This document shows, in pieces, positions 8,146-15,967 of a stretch of DNA of 64,000 nucleotides (positions are counted from its first letter, which is position 1; every line of letters starts with the position of its first letter). Source of the DNA: an uncultured Pseudomonas sp. (GTDB lineage: Bacteria > Pseudomonadota > Gammaproteobacteria > Pseudomonadales > Pseudomonadaceae). The stretch spans positions 3,658,001 to 3,722,000 of the forward strand of contig NZ_OX044366.1 in assembly GCF_943846705.1 (NCBI RefSeq). Reading direction: 5' to 3'. The position numbers were made by a program, and so were the translations under genes. Below the pieces are notes generated by a model. The model had not been told where the DNA came from, made no database searches, and saw only the letters and a program-made list of their open reading frames with translations.

Positions 8146-9009
8146 TCAGCGCGTCTTATCGTTGTGCGTCATGGCGGTGTAGAACAGCCAGGACACCAAC
8201 AGGATGATCAGGAAGTACACCAGCGAGAAGGCTGCAGCCGGCCCCAAATCGAATTGGCCAATAGCCATTTGCGTCAGGGTCTGACTAAGGAAGGTGGTGG
8301 CGTTTCCCGGCCCGCCCCCCGTCAGCACAAAGGGTTCGGTGTAAATCATGAAGCTGTCCATAAAGCGCAGCATCACCCCGATCAGCAGTACGCTTTTCAA
8401 CTTGGGCAGCTGGATATGGCGAAACACCGCCCAGTCTGAAGCGCGGTCAATGCGCGCCGCCTGGTAATACACATCAGGAATGGCGCGCAGCCCTGAGTAG
8501 CACAGCAGCGCGACCAGCGAGGTCCAGTGCCACACGTCCATGATCAGCACGGTGACCCAGGCATCACCGGTGTTGGAGGCGTAGTTGTAGCTAATGCCCA
8601 GGCTATTCAGGCTCCAGCCAAGCAAGCCAATGTCGGCGCGACCGAATATCTGCCAGATAGTGCCGACCACGTTCCACGGAATCAGCAGCGGAATGGCCAA
8701 CACAATCAGCACCAGCGAGGCCATGCGCCCCTTGGTTGGCATGCACAGGGCGATGGCGATTCCTAAGGGAATCTCGATCAGCAGCACGCATGCGGAGAAG
8801 ATGAACTGACGCAGCAGCGAGTCATGCAGACGGGTGTCTTGCAGCACCTGCTTGTACCAGTCGACACCGACGAAGTAGCGCGTGGAGTGATCGAAAATAT
8901 CCTGCACCGAATAGTTGACCACCGTCATCATCGGCACGATGGCGCTGAACGCCACTAGTAAAAAAACCGGCAAGACCAGCCACCAGGCCTTGTTGTTATG
9001 CACCTTCAT
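8146..9009 (-). CDS. ABC importer permease, MalF-type (GlpP-like)
   Basis: 287-aa inner-membrane protein with an N-terminal segment (WLVLPVFLLVAFSAIVPMM) and five further hydrophobic segments. The EAA-type loop reads YYQAARIDRASDWAVF, near residue 190. Its ATG overlaps the stop codon of the upstream ATPase (ATGA), showing translational coupling. Confidence 0.85.
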   Translation of the reverse strand: MKVHNNKAWWLVLPVFLLVAFSAIVPMMTVVNYSVQDIFDHSTRYFVGVDWYKQVLQDTRLHDSLLRQFIFSACVLLIEIPLGIAIALCMPTKGRMASLVLIVLAIPLLIPWNVVGTIWQIFGRADIGLLGWSLNSLGISYNYASNTGDAWVTVLIMDVWHWTSLVALLCYSGLRAIPDVYYQAARIDRASDWAVFRHIQLPKLKSVLLIGVMLRFMDSFMIYTEPFVLTGGGPGNATTFLSQTLTQMAIGQFDLGPAAAFSLVYFLIILLVSWLFYTAMTHNDKTR

Positions 9010-10118
9010 GGCTGCACCTCCATAGGCTTGGGCTCAACCAGAATGTCATCGGCATAGAGCATTAGCCACTGCGCAGGGAAGCTCAGGTAAGCCTGCCGCT
9101 GCGGTACCGGTTGATCCTCCTGCAGGCGCACTTTAAGTAACTGGCCATCGAGCTTGAGGGTGAGGATTTTGTAGGTGCCCAGGTCCTCGACGTGCACGAC
9201 ATCGGCGCAAAAAGCATCTTCGTTTGGGCCATCCCAGACATGAATGAACTCCGGGCGAATACCGACTTTCAACTTGGCACCTGGCATCTCGGCAACACGC
9301 CGATTGAGTGCGGGTGACAAGGGCAACATCGTTTCGTTGAAGCGCACCCCGCCGCCATAAGGCAGCACCTCAATCAGGTTCATTCCAGGGCTGCCGATGA
9401 AGTAACCGACAAAGGTGTGGCTGGGCCGTTCGAACAACTCACGCGGGGTACCAAATTGAACAATCTGGCCGCCGTACATCACCGCAATCTTGTCGGCAAA
9501 GGTCGAGGCCTCCAGCTGATCATGGGTGACGTAGACCATGGTGATATTGAACTGCTCATGAATCTGCTTGAGCTTGCGCCGCAGCTTCCACTTCAAATGC
9601 GGATCGATCACGGTCAATGGTTCATCAAAGAGAATCGCCGACACATCATCACGCACCAGGCCGCGCCCCATTGAGACCTTTTGCTTCTCATCAGCGGTGA
9701 GGTTGCTGGCGCGCTTGCGCAGGAGCGGATGCAGCTCCAGCACCTCGGCAATTTCGTTGACCTTGGCGAGAACCTTTGCCTCATTCATGCCCTGGTTACG
9801 CAGTGGGAACGCCAGATTGTCGAACACCGTCATGGTGTCGTAGACCACCGGAAACTGGAAAACCTGAGCAATATTGCGTTGCTCCGGCGCCAAAGCATTG
9901 ACCACCTTGCCATCAAACTGCACCTCACCATGGGAGGGGCTGAGCAAGCCGGAAATAATATTCAGCAGCGTCGATTTACCGCAGCCCGAAGGTCCCAGCA
10001 GCGCATAGGCACCACCCTGCTCCCAAACATGGTCCATCTCACGAATTGCATAATCAGCCGGGCCGCTCGGGCTGCGGCTGTAGCTATGAGCGAGGTTACG
10101 CAGGCGAATTTCAGCCAT
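9006..10118 (-). CDS. ABC importer ATPase with degenerate signature motif (GlpT-like)
   Basis: 370-aa MalK-type nucleotide-binding subunit with a C-terminal OB-type regulatory domain (from about 235). Walker A is GPSGCGKST (42-50), the Q-loop is VFQFP, Walker B is AILFDEP (Glu166) and the H-loop is VYVTHD (His199); all are intact. The ABC signature LSGGQ is replaced by LTADE (140-144). It can therefore bind and hydrolyse ATP only with a signature from its partner, the ATPase encoded upstream, whose stop overlaps this ATG by one base. Confidence 0.85.
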   Translation of the reverse strand: MAEIRLRNLAHSYSRSPSGPADYAIREMDHVWEQGGAYALLGPSGCGKSTLLNIISGLLSPSHGEVQFDGKVVNALAPEQRNIAQVFQFPVVYDTMTVFDNLAFPLRNQGMNEAKVLAKVNEIAEVLELHPLLRKRASNLTADEKQKVSMGRGLVRDDVSAILFDEPLTVIDPHLKWKLRRKLKQIHEQFNITMVYVTHDQLEASTFADKIAVMYGGQIVQFGTPRELFERPSHTFVGYFIGSPGMNLIEVLPYGGGVRFNETMLPLSPALNRRVAEMPGAKLKVGIRPEFIHVWDGPNEDAFCADVVHVEDLGTYKILTLKLDGQLLKVRLQEDQPVPQRQAYLSFPAQWLMLYADDILVEPKPMEVQP

Positions 10119-11212
10119 CAGGCAACCCTCCCCAAACGACGACTGGGCGCCTGAATCAACTGTCCATCCGCGCTGAACACAAACAACTTATGCGTAGGGA
10201 TATAGATAAGAATTGAGCTATCGACCGCGTACTCATGCACACCGGGCAAGTGCAGCACCAACACGAACTGCTCATTGCTCACGTGCAGGAAGGTTTCCGA
10301 GCCGCTGATTTCAGCCAGCTCGACGGTCACCGCCAGTTCCAGGTCGTCGTCATTGGACGGCACCAAACCAATATGACTGGGCCGCACACCGAAGCGGTAC
10401 TCGCCCTCGGCAATGTCTTGTAAGTCCGGGTTGAGCGGGAAATGCACGGTATCGGCAAAACTGACTTCGGTACCGCTGACGCGCCCCGGCATCAGGTTGA
10501 TGGCAGGCTCAGAAAAAAGCTCAGCCGCCAGCACTTGCTGCGGCCGGTGATAGACGTCGGCCGTCTTGCCACTCTGGATCACTCGTCCTTCATGCAGCAC
10601 GGTGGTGGTGCCGCCCAAGGCCAGCGCCTCATTGGGTTCGGTGGTGGCGTAAATGGCGATGGTATGGCGCGCCTGAAACAGCTCGCGCATCTCCTGGCGC
10701 AGCTCTTCACGCAGTTTGTAGTCGAGGTTGACCAGCGGCTCATCAAACAGAATCAGCGAGGCGTCTTTGACCAACGCCCGGGCCATGGCTGTGCGCTGCT
10801 GTTGACCGCCGGACAGCTCCAGCGGATAGCGATTGAGCAAACCGTCGATACGCAACATCTTGGCGGTGACGTGCACCTTTTCCAGAATGTCGGCCTGGCT
10901 CATCTTCGCCTGACGCAATGGCGAGGCGATGTTTTCGAATACCGTCAGGGTCGGGTAATTGATGAACTGCTGATAAACCATGGACACGTTGCGCTGGCGC
11001 ACCGGTACTTGGGTCATGTCTGCGCCATTCATCAAAATGCGCCCGCTGCTGGGTTTATCCAGGCCGGCCATCAAACGCATAAGGCTGGTCTTGCCGGACA
11101 GCGTACGCCCCAGCAACACATTGAAAGAACCGGGCTCGAAGCTCAGGCAGGCATCATCAATGTGTACCTGCTGGTCAACGATGCGCGTGACGTGCTCCAG
11201 GGTAAGCGACAT
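10118..11212 (-). CDS. ABC importer ATPase lacking the H-loop histidine (GlpS-like)
   Basis: 364-aa MalK-type ATPase, first gene of the operon. Walker A is GRTLSGKT (35-42), the signature LSGGQ is intact (133-137) and Walker B is LILFDEP (Glu158). The H-loop, which should read VTHD, reads ATTE, so the catalytic histidine is Thr191. It complements the lesion in the next ATPase, predicting one functional composite site and one dead site per dimer. AAGGAC is placed before the ATG and overlaps a CA-rich motif that may bind Hfq/Crc. Confidence 0.85.
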   Translation of the reverse strand: MSLTLEHVTRIVDQQVHIDDACLSFEPGSFNVLLGRTLSGKTSLMRLMAGLDKPSSGRILMNGADMTQVPVRQRNVSMVYQQFINYPTLTVFENIASPLRQAKMSQADILEKVHVTAKMLRIDGLLNRYPLELSGGQQQRTAMARALVKDASLILFDEPLVNLDYKLREELRQEMRELFQARHTIAIYATTEPNEALALGGTTTVLHEGRVIQSGKTADVYHRPQQVLAAELFSEPAINLMPGRVSGTEVSFADTVHFPLNPDLQDIAEGEYRFGVRPSHIGLVPSNDDDLELAVTVELAEISGSETFLHVSNEQFVLVLHLPGVHEYAVDSSILIYIPTHKLFVFSADGQLIQAPSRRLGRVA

Positions 11213-11221
11213 GGCTTGTCC

Positions 11222-11232
11222 TTATTATTGTT
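11222..11232 (-). promoter_or_regulatory. Crc/Hfq-type CA motif over the importer ribosome-binding site
   Basis: On the minus strand AACAATAATAA runs directly into the AAGGAC Shine-Dalgarno of the first ATPase gene. This fits the AANAANAA pattern bound by Hfq with Crc in Pseudomonas to block translation of catabolic genes. Its position would make it an effective block to translation. Confidence 0.55.
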
Positions 11233-11248
11233 TTCTAGCCACGTCTAA

Positions 11249-11264
11249 AGCGCATTCCGTGCCA
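11249..11264 (-). promoter_or_regulatory. Sigma-54 (-24/-12) promoter of the importer operon
   Basis: Minus strand TGGCACGGAATGCGCT: the -24 element TGGCACG is perfect, and GG and GC are separated by the obligatory 10 bases; the -12 element is GCGCT instead of TTGCW. The predicted start lies about 26 bases before the first ATG. A sigma-54 activator gene lies immediately divergent, which supports the call. Confidence 0.7.
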
Positions 11265-11337
11265 GCCACGCCATAAACCTCTAAAATATTGATTTATAAG
11301 AACTTAAAAAATTAATAAAGAAACTACACAGCCAAAA

Positions 11338-11388
11338 TGAACACTATTGAACAGCGCAAAATGAACAGCTGAACGTTGACATTGAACA
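11338..11388 (+). repeat. Five TGAAC(A/G) repeats, candidate activator binding region
   Basis: TGAACA at 11338, 11348, 11362 and 11383 and TGAACG at 11370, all in one orientation with start-to-start spacings of 10, 14, 8 and 13 bases. They lie 75-125 bases upstream of the -24 element of the importer promoter, the usual range for enhancer sites of a sigma-54 activator. Binding by the adjacent activator is inference. Confidence 0.5.
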
Positions 11389-11433
11389 GTCTTTGACGAC
11401 ACTGCAAAGACCCTGGCGCAGACCGGGGCTCAT

Positions 11434-11444
11434 AACAATAAGAA
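11434..11444 (+). promoter_or_regulatory. Crc/Hfq-type CA motif in the activator leader
   Basis: AACAATAAGAA ends 18 bases before the activator ATG and fits AANAANAA. Together with the motif on the importer side, this suggests that both halves of the locus are under catabolite repression. Confidence 0.5.
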
Positions 11445-11462
11445 TCAAGGTGCCCCTCTGTC

Positions 11463-13328
11463 ATGGCTGACACAGCTACTGCCCTGCCCCACGAGACCAT
11501 CATCCAGGACTCCTGGTCGCGCTGCCGCGACTACGGCCTGACCCACCAAAGCACGCCAGTCTTCAGTCAACCCGAGCGCGGCGCCGTCAGCGCACTGCTA
11601 GATAGCCAGCACGCACTGGTGCACACCACCCACAAAGAAGTGCTGCCCTATTACGGCACCATCCTGGCCAATTCCAACTGCCTGATCATGCTGGCCGACC
11701 ACCAAGGTCAGGTGCTGCAGTCCTGGGGTGATCAGCGCTTTATCGAGCCTACTCGCGCCGCGGGGTTTGTGGCCGGTGCCACCTGGCTGGAGCGCTATAC
11801 CGGCACCAACGCCATCGGCACCGCTCTGAGTTGCGGCCAGGCGGTGCATATCCAGCACGATGAGCATTTCCTTAAGGCCAACCGCTTTATGACCGGCTCG
11901 GCCTCACCGATCTTCGATGAGCAGCGGCAAATGATCGCGGTGCTGGATGTGTCCAGCGACAGCTACCTGCCAGCCTCGCACACCTTGGGCATGGTCAAGA
12001 TGATGAGCCAGTCGGTGGAAAATCGTCTGATCCTTAACCTGTTCCAGCAGCGCTATTTCCAGCTGACCTTTAATACCAGTCTGGACAACCTCAGCAGCCC
12101 TTGGGCCGGGCTGGTGATTTTTGATGAGCAAGGCCAGGTGGTATCCGCCAATCGCCGTGCGGATAACCTGCTCGGTGTGGGTTTGGTTCGGGTGAATATA
12201 GAGAGCCTGTTCGATATTTCTGTGCAAAAACTGCTCAACCAACCAGAAGCACAGCCCTTTAACTTGCGCGCCGGTGGCCGCTTCCGCTTCCATGCGCAAC
12301 TCAAGCGCCCACAGCAAGCGGCGAAGATTGAGGCCAGGGATTTTCGCCTGCCGGCCGCGACCGCAACAAACGTGCAGGCGGATAACTTCAGCCTGAGTTC
12401 GCTCAACCTGGGCGACCCGCGCGTGGATAAAGCCATCCGCCAGGCCGAGCGCCTGCTGGAAAAAGACATCCCGTTTTTGGTGCATGGCGAAACCGGGGTG
12501 GGTAAGGAAGTGTTCGTCAAAGCCCTGCACCACGCCAGCTCGCGTGCCAGTCAGGCGTTTATTGCGGTGAACTGTGCGGCCATTCCGGCCGAGCTGGTGG
12601 AATCTGAGCTGTTTGGCTATGAAAAAGGCGCGTTCACTGGTGCCAACCAAAAAGGCAGCATCGGCCTGATTCGTAAAGCTCACAAAGGCACGCTGTTTCT
12701 CGACGAGGTCGGTGACATGCCACTGCGCGTACAGGCGCGCCTGCTACGTGTGCTGCAGGAACGTTGTGTGCAGCCACTCGGCAGCAGTGAGTTGTACCCC
12801 GTGGATATCCGCTTGATCTCCGCCACCAACCGACCGTTGCGCCAAGATGTCGAAAACGGATTGTTTCGCCAGGATCTGTATTACCGCATCAGCGGCCTCA
12901 ACCTTGAACTGCCACCCTTACGTGAGCGAACGGATAAAGCAGCCATGGTGCAACGCATCTGGGAGTATCACCGCGAGCCCCAACAGCGGGCCGGGATAAG
13001 CCCGGAAGTGTTGGCTCTGTTCGAGTGCCACTCATGGCCTGGCAACCTGCGCCAACTCAGCAACGTGCTACAAATTGCCCTGGCCATGGCCGAAGACCAG
13101 CAGATCAGACCCGAACATTTACCCGATGATTTTTTTGCCGACCTGCAGGCCACTGCCGCAGTCATTCGTGATACCACTCGGCAGCCTGATACAGCAGCCG
13201 GCGAAAATGATCTGGCCAGCCAATACCAGGCATGCGGCGGAAATATTTCCCATCTGGCACGCCGCCTCGGCGTCAGTCGCAATACGCTGTACAAACGACT
13301 ACGGGAAGTGGGCCTAACGACACGTTGA
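11463..13328 (+). CDS. Sigma-54-dependent Fis-family activator, AcoR-like
   Basis: 621-aa enhancer-binding protein. An N-terminal GAF-type sensory region (about 60-200) is followed by the AAA+ domain with Walker A GETGVGKE, the GAFTGA sigma-54 contact loop (YEKGAFTGANQKG) and Walker B GTLFLDEVGD. A Fis-type helix-turn-helix ends the protein (HLARRLGVSRNTLYKRL). Architecture and length match AcoR-type regulators of acetoin/glycerol metabolism. Divergent from the importer operon, whose promoter is of sigma-54 type, so that operon is its likely target. The effector is unknown, probably the importer substrate. Confidence 0.85.
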   Translation: MADTATALPHETIIQDSWSRCRDYGLTHQSTPVFSQPERGAVSALLDSQHALVHTTHKEVLPYYGTILANSNCLIMLADHQGQVLQSWGDQRFIEPTRAAGFVAGATWLERYTGTNAIGTALSCGQAVHIQHDEHFLKANRFMTGSASPIFDEQRQMIAVLDVSSDSYLPASHTLGMVKMMSQSVENRLILNLFQQRYFQLTFNTSLDNLSSPWAGLVIFDEQGQVVSANRRADNLLGVGLVRVNIESLFDISVQKLLNQPEAQPFNLRAGGRFRFHAQLKRPQQAAKIEARDFRLPAATATNVQADNFSLSSLNLGDPRVDKAIRQAERLLEKDIPFLVHGETGVGKEVFVKALHHASSRASQAFIAVNCAAIPAELVESELFGYEKGAFTGANQKGSIGLIRKAHKGTLFLDEVGDMPLRVQARLLRVLQERCVQPLGSSELYPVDIRLISATNRPLRQDVENGLFRQDLYYRISGLNLELPPLRERTDKAAMVQRIWEYHREPQQRAGISPEVLALFECHSWPGNLRQLSNVLQIALAMAEDQQIRPEHLPDDFFADLQATAAVIRDTTRQPDTAAGENDLASQYQACGGNISHLARRLGVSRNTLYKRLREVGLTTR

Positions 13329-13552
13329 AACCCGCATCAACAGCCCCTTAAACCTATTTGAAGAACGCCGCGCAGGTTTATCCAGCAGTCATGGATCTAT
13401 ACGCCCCAGGCACGGTCGAAGCTGCGCATACATGCTGACCCACCCCGTACAGGTTCCCACTGCGGCCCTGACCGCATAGACTCCGCGCCCCACCGCTGCC
13501 GTCCAGCACCGTCCAGCTTGCTAATCTCACGCCCTTTTCGAGCTAAAACCTG

Positions 13553-14464
13553 ATGCGTTACCCTGCAACGCCAACATCGATTTTTCCGCAAGTACCCCAG
13601 CCAATACGCCTTAGTGCTTTCGCCTTGCTGACCATCGGTTTGTTGAGCGCATGCGCAGCCATCGCACCACCGCAACCAAATCCCGCAATCGACCCCATAC
13701 GCTTTCTGTTGAGTTTCGATGACGGCCCCAGCGCCAGCCCTGACAACAATCCAACCGAACAGATACTCGACAGCTTGGCGGACAATCCGATTCAGCCGGG
13801 GATTAAGGCGCTGTTCTTTGTGCAAACGCGCGCCACCCGAGCAGGTGGCAGCCCTCAGGGCCAGGCACTGTTGCGGCGTCAGCAACGTGAGGGCCACCTG
13901 CTGGGCTTTCACACCGCCACCCCCGGGCACGCCAACCATCGCTTCCTCGACCCGGCAGTATTGAAACAATCACTGAAGGATGGCGTGGCTGACCTGACTG
14001 CCATCAGCGGTACCGCCCCGCGCCTGGTACGACCACCCTTCTGGAACTACGACGCGCGCACATTCGCCGCCGACCAGACCCACGGCCTGCGCCTGTTATT
14101 GACCGATTTGAGCGCGAACGACGGCAAGACTTGGGGCATTAATGGCAGCCTGCGCCGGCGCAGCAACTTACGTGATCAACTGGCACTGGCCGCGCAGCAG
14201 ATCAACGTCGGCGCACTGCCTACGGTTGATGGGGTCATCCCGGTGGTGGTGACCTTCCATGACCTCAATACCTACACCGCGCGGCATATGCAGGAGTACC
14301 TGCAGATCCTCTTGGATGTCGCTGCAGAGGTGGGCCTGGCCACCGACAAGCAGCCGTTCTACGGCCACCGCGACGCCCTGCAACGTGCAGCTCTCAAGCG
14401 CGCCCTTGGCGACCCATTGCAATACGCACGCCTGCCGGGGCTGTGGAACTGGCTGTGGAATTAG
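13553..14464 (+). CDS. Polysaccharide deacetylase-family lipoprotein
   Basis: 303 aa. The N-terminus is a lipoprotein signal with lipobox LLSAC (acylated Cys34). A NodB-type carbohydrate esterase fold follows: motif 1 LSFDDGPS (metal-binding Asp), motif 2 HTATPGHANH with a non-standard histidine spacing, motif 3 RPPFW, and a late TFHDLNT histidine motif. Such enzymes remove acetyl groups from N-acetylated sugars of cell wall or exopolysaccharide; the substrate cannot be told here. A separate unit, convergent with cysS. Confidence 0.75.
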   Translation: MRYPATPTSIFPQVPQPIRLSAFALLTIGLLSACAAIAPPQPNPAIDPIRFLLSFDDGPSASPDNNPTEQILDSLADNPIQPGIKALFFVQTRATRAGGSPQGQALLRRQQREGHLLGFHTATPGHANHRFLDPAVLKQSLKDGVADLTAISGTAPRLVRPPFWNYDARTFAADQTHGLRLLLTDLSANDGKTWGINGSLRRRSNLRDQLALAAQQINVGALPTVDGVIPVVVTFHDLNTYTARHMQEYLQILLDVAAEVGLATDKQPFYGHRDALQRAALKRALGDPLQYARLPGLWNWLWN

Positions 14465-14479
14465 CCACCGTCGCACAAT

Positions 14480-14507
14480 AAAAAGGCCGCTCGAAAGCGG
14501 CCTTTTT
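14480..14507 (+). terminator. Bidirectional terminator between the deacetylase gene and cysS
   Basis: 11-bp stem AAAAAGGCCGC/GCGGCCTTTTT with a 6-base loop, lying between two convergent stop codons (14464 and 14523). It can end both transcripts. Confidence 0.9.
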
Positions 14508-14522
14508 ATTTTAACCGGCGAC

Positions 14523-15905
14523 TTAGTCAGCCAAACGCCAAGTGGTCGCACCCTTGCCGTCTTCCAGCACTACGCCCATGGCCGTGAGCTGGTCACGAAT
14601 ACGGTCGGACTCGGCCCAGTTCTTCTCGGCGCGGGCCTGCAGGCGCGCAGCGATCAACGCTTCAACCTCAGCGGCATCGACCTTGCCAGCAGCACCGGCT
14701 TGCAGAAACGCCTCAGGCTCAAGCTGCAAAACCCCCAACACACCGGCCAACTCCTGCAAACGAGCGGCCAGAGCTGCCGCCGCCTGCAGATCAGTCTCAC
14801 GCAGGCGATTGATCTCGCGGGCCATCTCAAACAACACGGCGCAGGCTTCCGGCGAATTGAAATCGTCGTCCATCGCTGCGGCGAAACGCTCCACAAACAC
14901 TTCAGCGCCCGCTGGAGCCGCTTCCGGCAGCCCCTTGAGCGCGTTGTAGAAACGCTCCAGGGCGCCTTTAGCTTCTTTAAGGCTGTCTTCCGAGTAGTTG
15001 ATCGGGCTGCGGTAGTGGCTGGACACCAGCAGGTAACGCACCACTTCCGGGTGGTACTTCTCCAGCACCTCACGGATGGTGAAGAAGTTGCCCAGTGATT
15101 TGGACATCTTCTCACCGTCCACGCGCACCGCACCGGCGTGCATCCAGGCATTGGCGTAGAGCTTGCCAGTGGCCGCCTCGCTCTGCGCGATCTCGTTTTC
15201 ATGGTGCGGGAACACCAAATCCGGGCCGCCGCCATGAATATCAAAGGTTTCACCCAGGCAGCAGGTGGACATCACCGAGCACTCGATGTGCCAACCCGGG
15301 CGGCCAGCGCCCCAGGGCGACTGCCAGCTTGGTTCGCCGGGTTTGACGCCTTTCCACAGCACGAAATCCAGCGGATCCTGCTTGGCCTCATCGACCTCAA
15401 TACGCGCGCCGATTTTCAGGTCTTCGATCTTCTTGCGCGACAGCTTGCCGTAACCGACAAACTTGCCGACGCGGTAATACACATCGCCATTGCCGGGGGC
15501 ATAGGCAAAGCCCTTGTCGATCAGGGTCTGAATCATCTGGTGCATGCCAGCGATATGATCAGTGGCGCGCGGCTCCTGATCAGGGCGCAACACGTTTAGG
15601 CGCGCCTCGTCTTCGTGCATGGCGGCAATCATGCGCTCAACCAGCACTTCGAACGGCTCGCCATTGTCATTGGCGCGCTTGATGATCTTGTCGTCGATGT
15701 CGGTGATATTACGCACGTAGGTCACATCGAAGCCGCGATGACGCAACCAGCGCGTAACCACATCGAATGCCACCATCACCCGCGCATGACCGATATGACA
15801 GAAGTCGTAAACCGTCATGCCGCAGACGTACATGCGCACCTGGTTACCCACCAGCGGTTTGAAGACATCTTTGCTTTTGGTCAGCGTGTTGTAGATCGAG
15901 AGCAT
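14523..15905 (-). CDS. cysS: Cysteinyl-tRNA synthetase
   Basis: Class Ia synthetase charging tRNA-Cys. HIGH signature HIGHARVMV near residue 37 and KMSKS loop KMSKSLGN near 266. The zinc ligands are present: Cys28 (YVCGMTVYD) and the CCLGETFDIHGGGPDLVFPHHENE segment. The C-terminal DALR and tRNA-binding region is complete. 460 aa, normal length. It lies 62 bases after glnS on the same strand, so the two are probably cotranscribed. Confidence 0.97.
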   Translation of the reverse strand: MLSIYNTLTKSKDVFKPLVGNQVRMYVCGMTVYDFCHIGHARVMVAFDVVTRWLRHRGFDVTYVRNITDIDDKIIKRANDNGEPFEVLVERMIAAMHEDEARLNVLRPDQEPRATDHIAGMHQMIQTLIDKGFAYAPGNGDVYYRVGKFVGYGKLSRKKIEDLKIGARIEVDEAKQDPLDFVLWKGVKPGEPSWQSPWGAGRPGWHIECSVMSTCCLGETFDIHGGGPDLVFPHHENEIAQSEAATGKLYANAWMHAGAVRVDGEKMSKSLGNFFTIREVLEKYHPEVVRYLLVSSHYRSPINYSEDSLKEAKGALERFYNALKGLPEAAPAGAEVFVERFAAAMDDDFNSPEACAVLFEMAREINRLRETDLQAAAALAARLQELAGVLGVLQLEPEAFLQAGAAGKVDAAEVEALIAARLQARAEKNWAESDRIRDQLTAMGVVLEDGKGATTWRLAD

Positions 15906-15967
15906 CGGGATTCCTTGGAAACCACGGGCCAGCAGGCCGGCCCGGTTTTAATCAGAGCATCTAGGCC

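Noticed and set aside
11338..11388. TGAACA repeats as a CRISPR-like array
   Set aside because: Repeats are only 6 bases long and irregularly spaced; they fit a protein-binding region.
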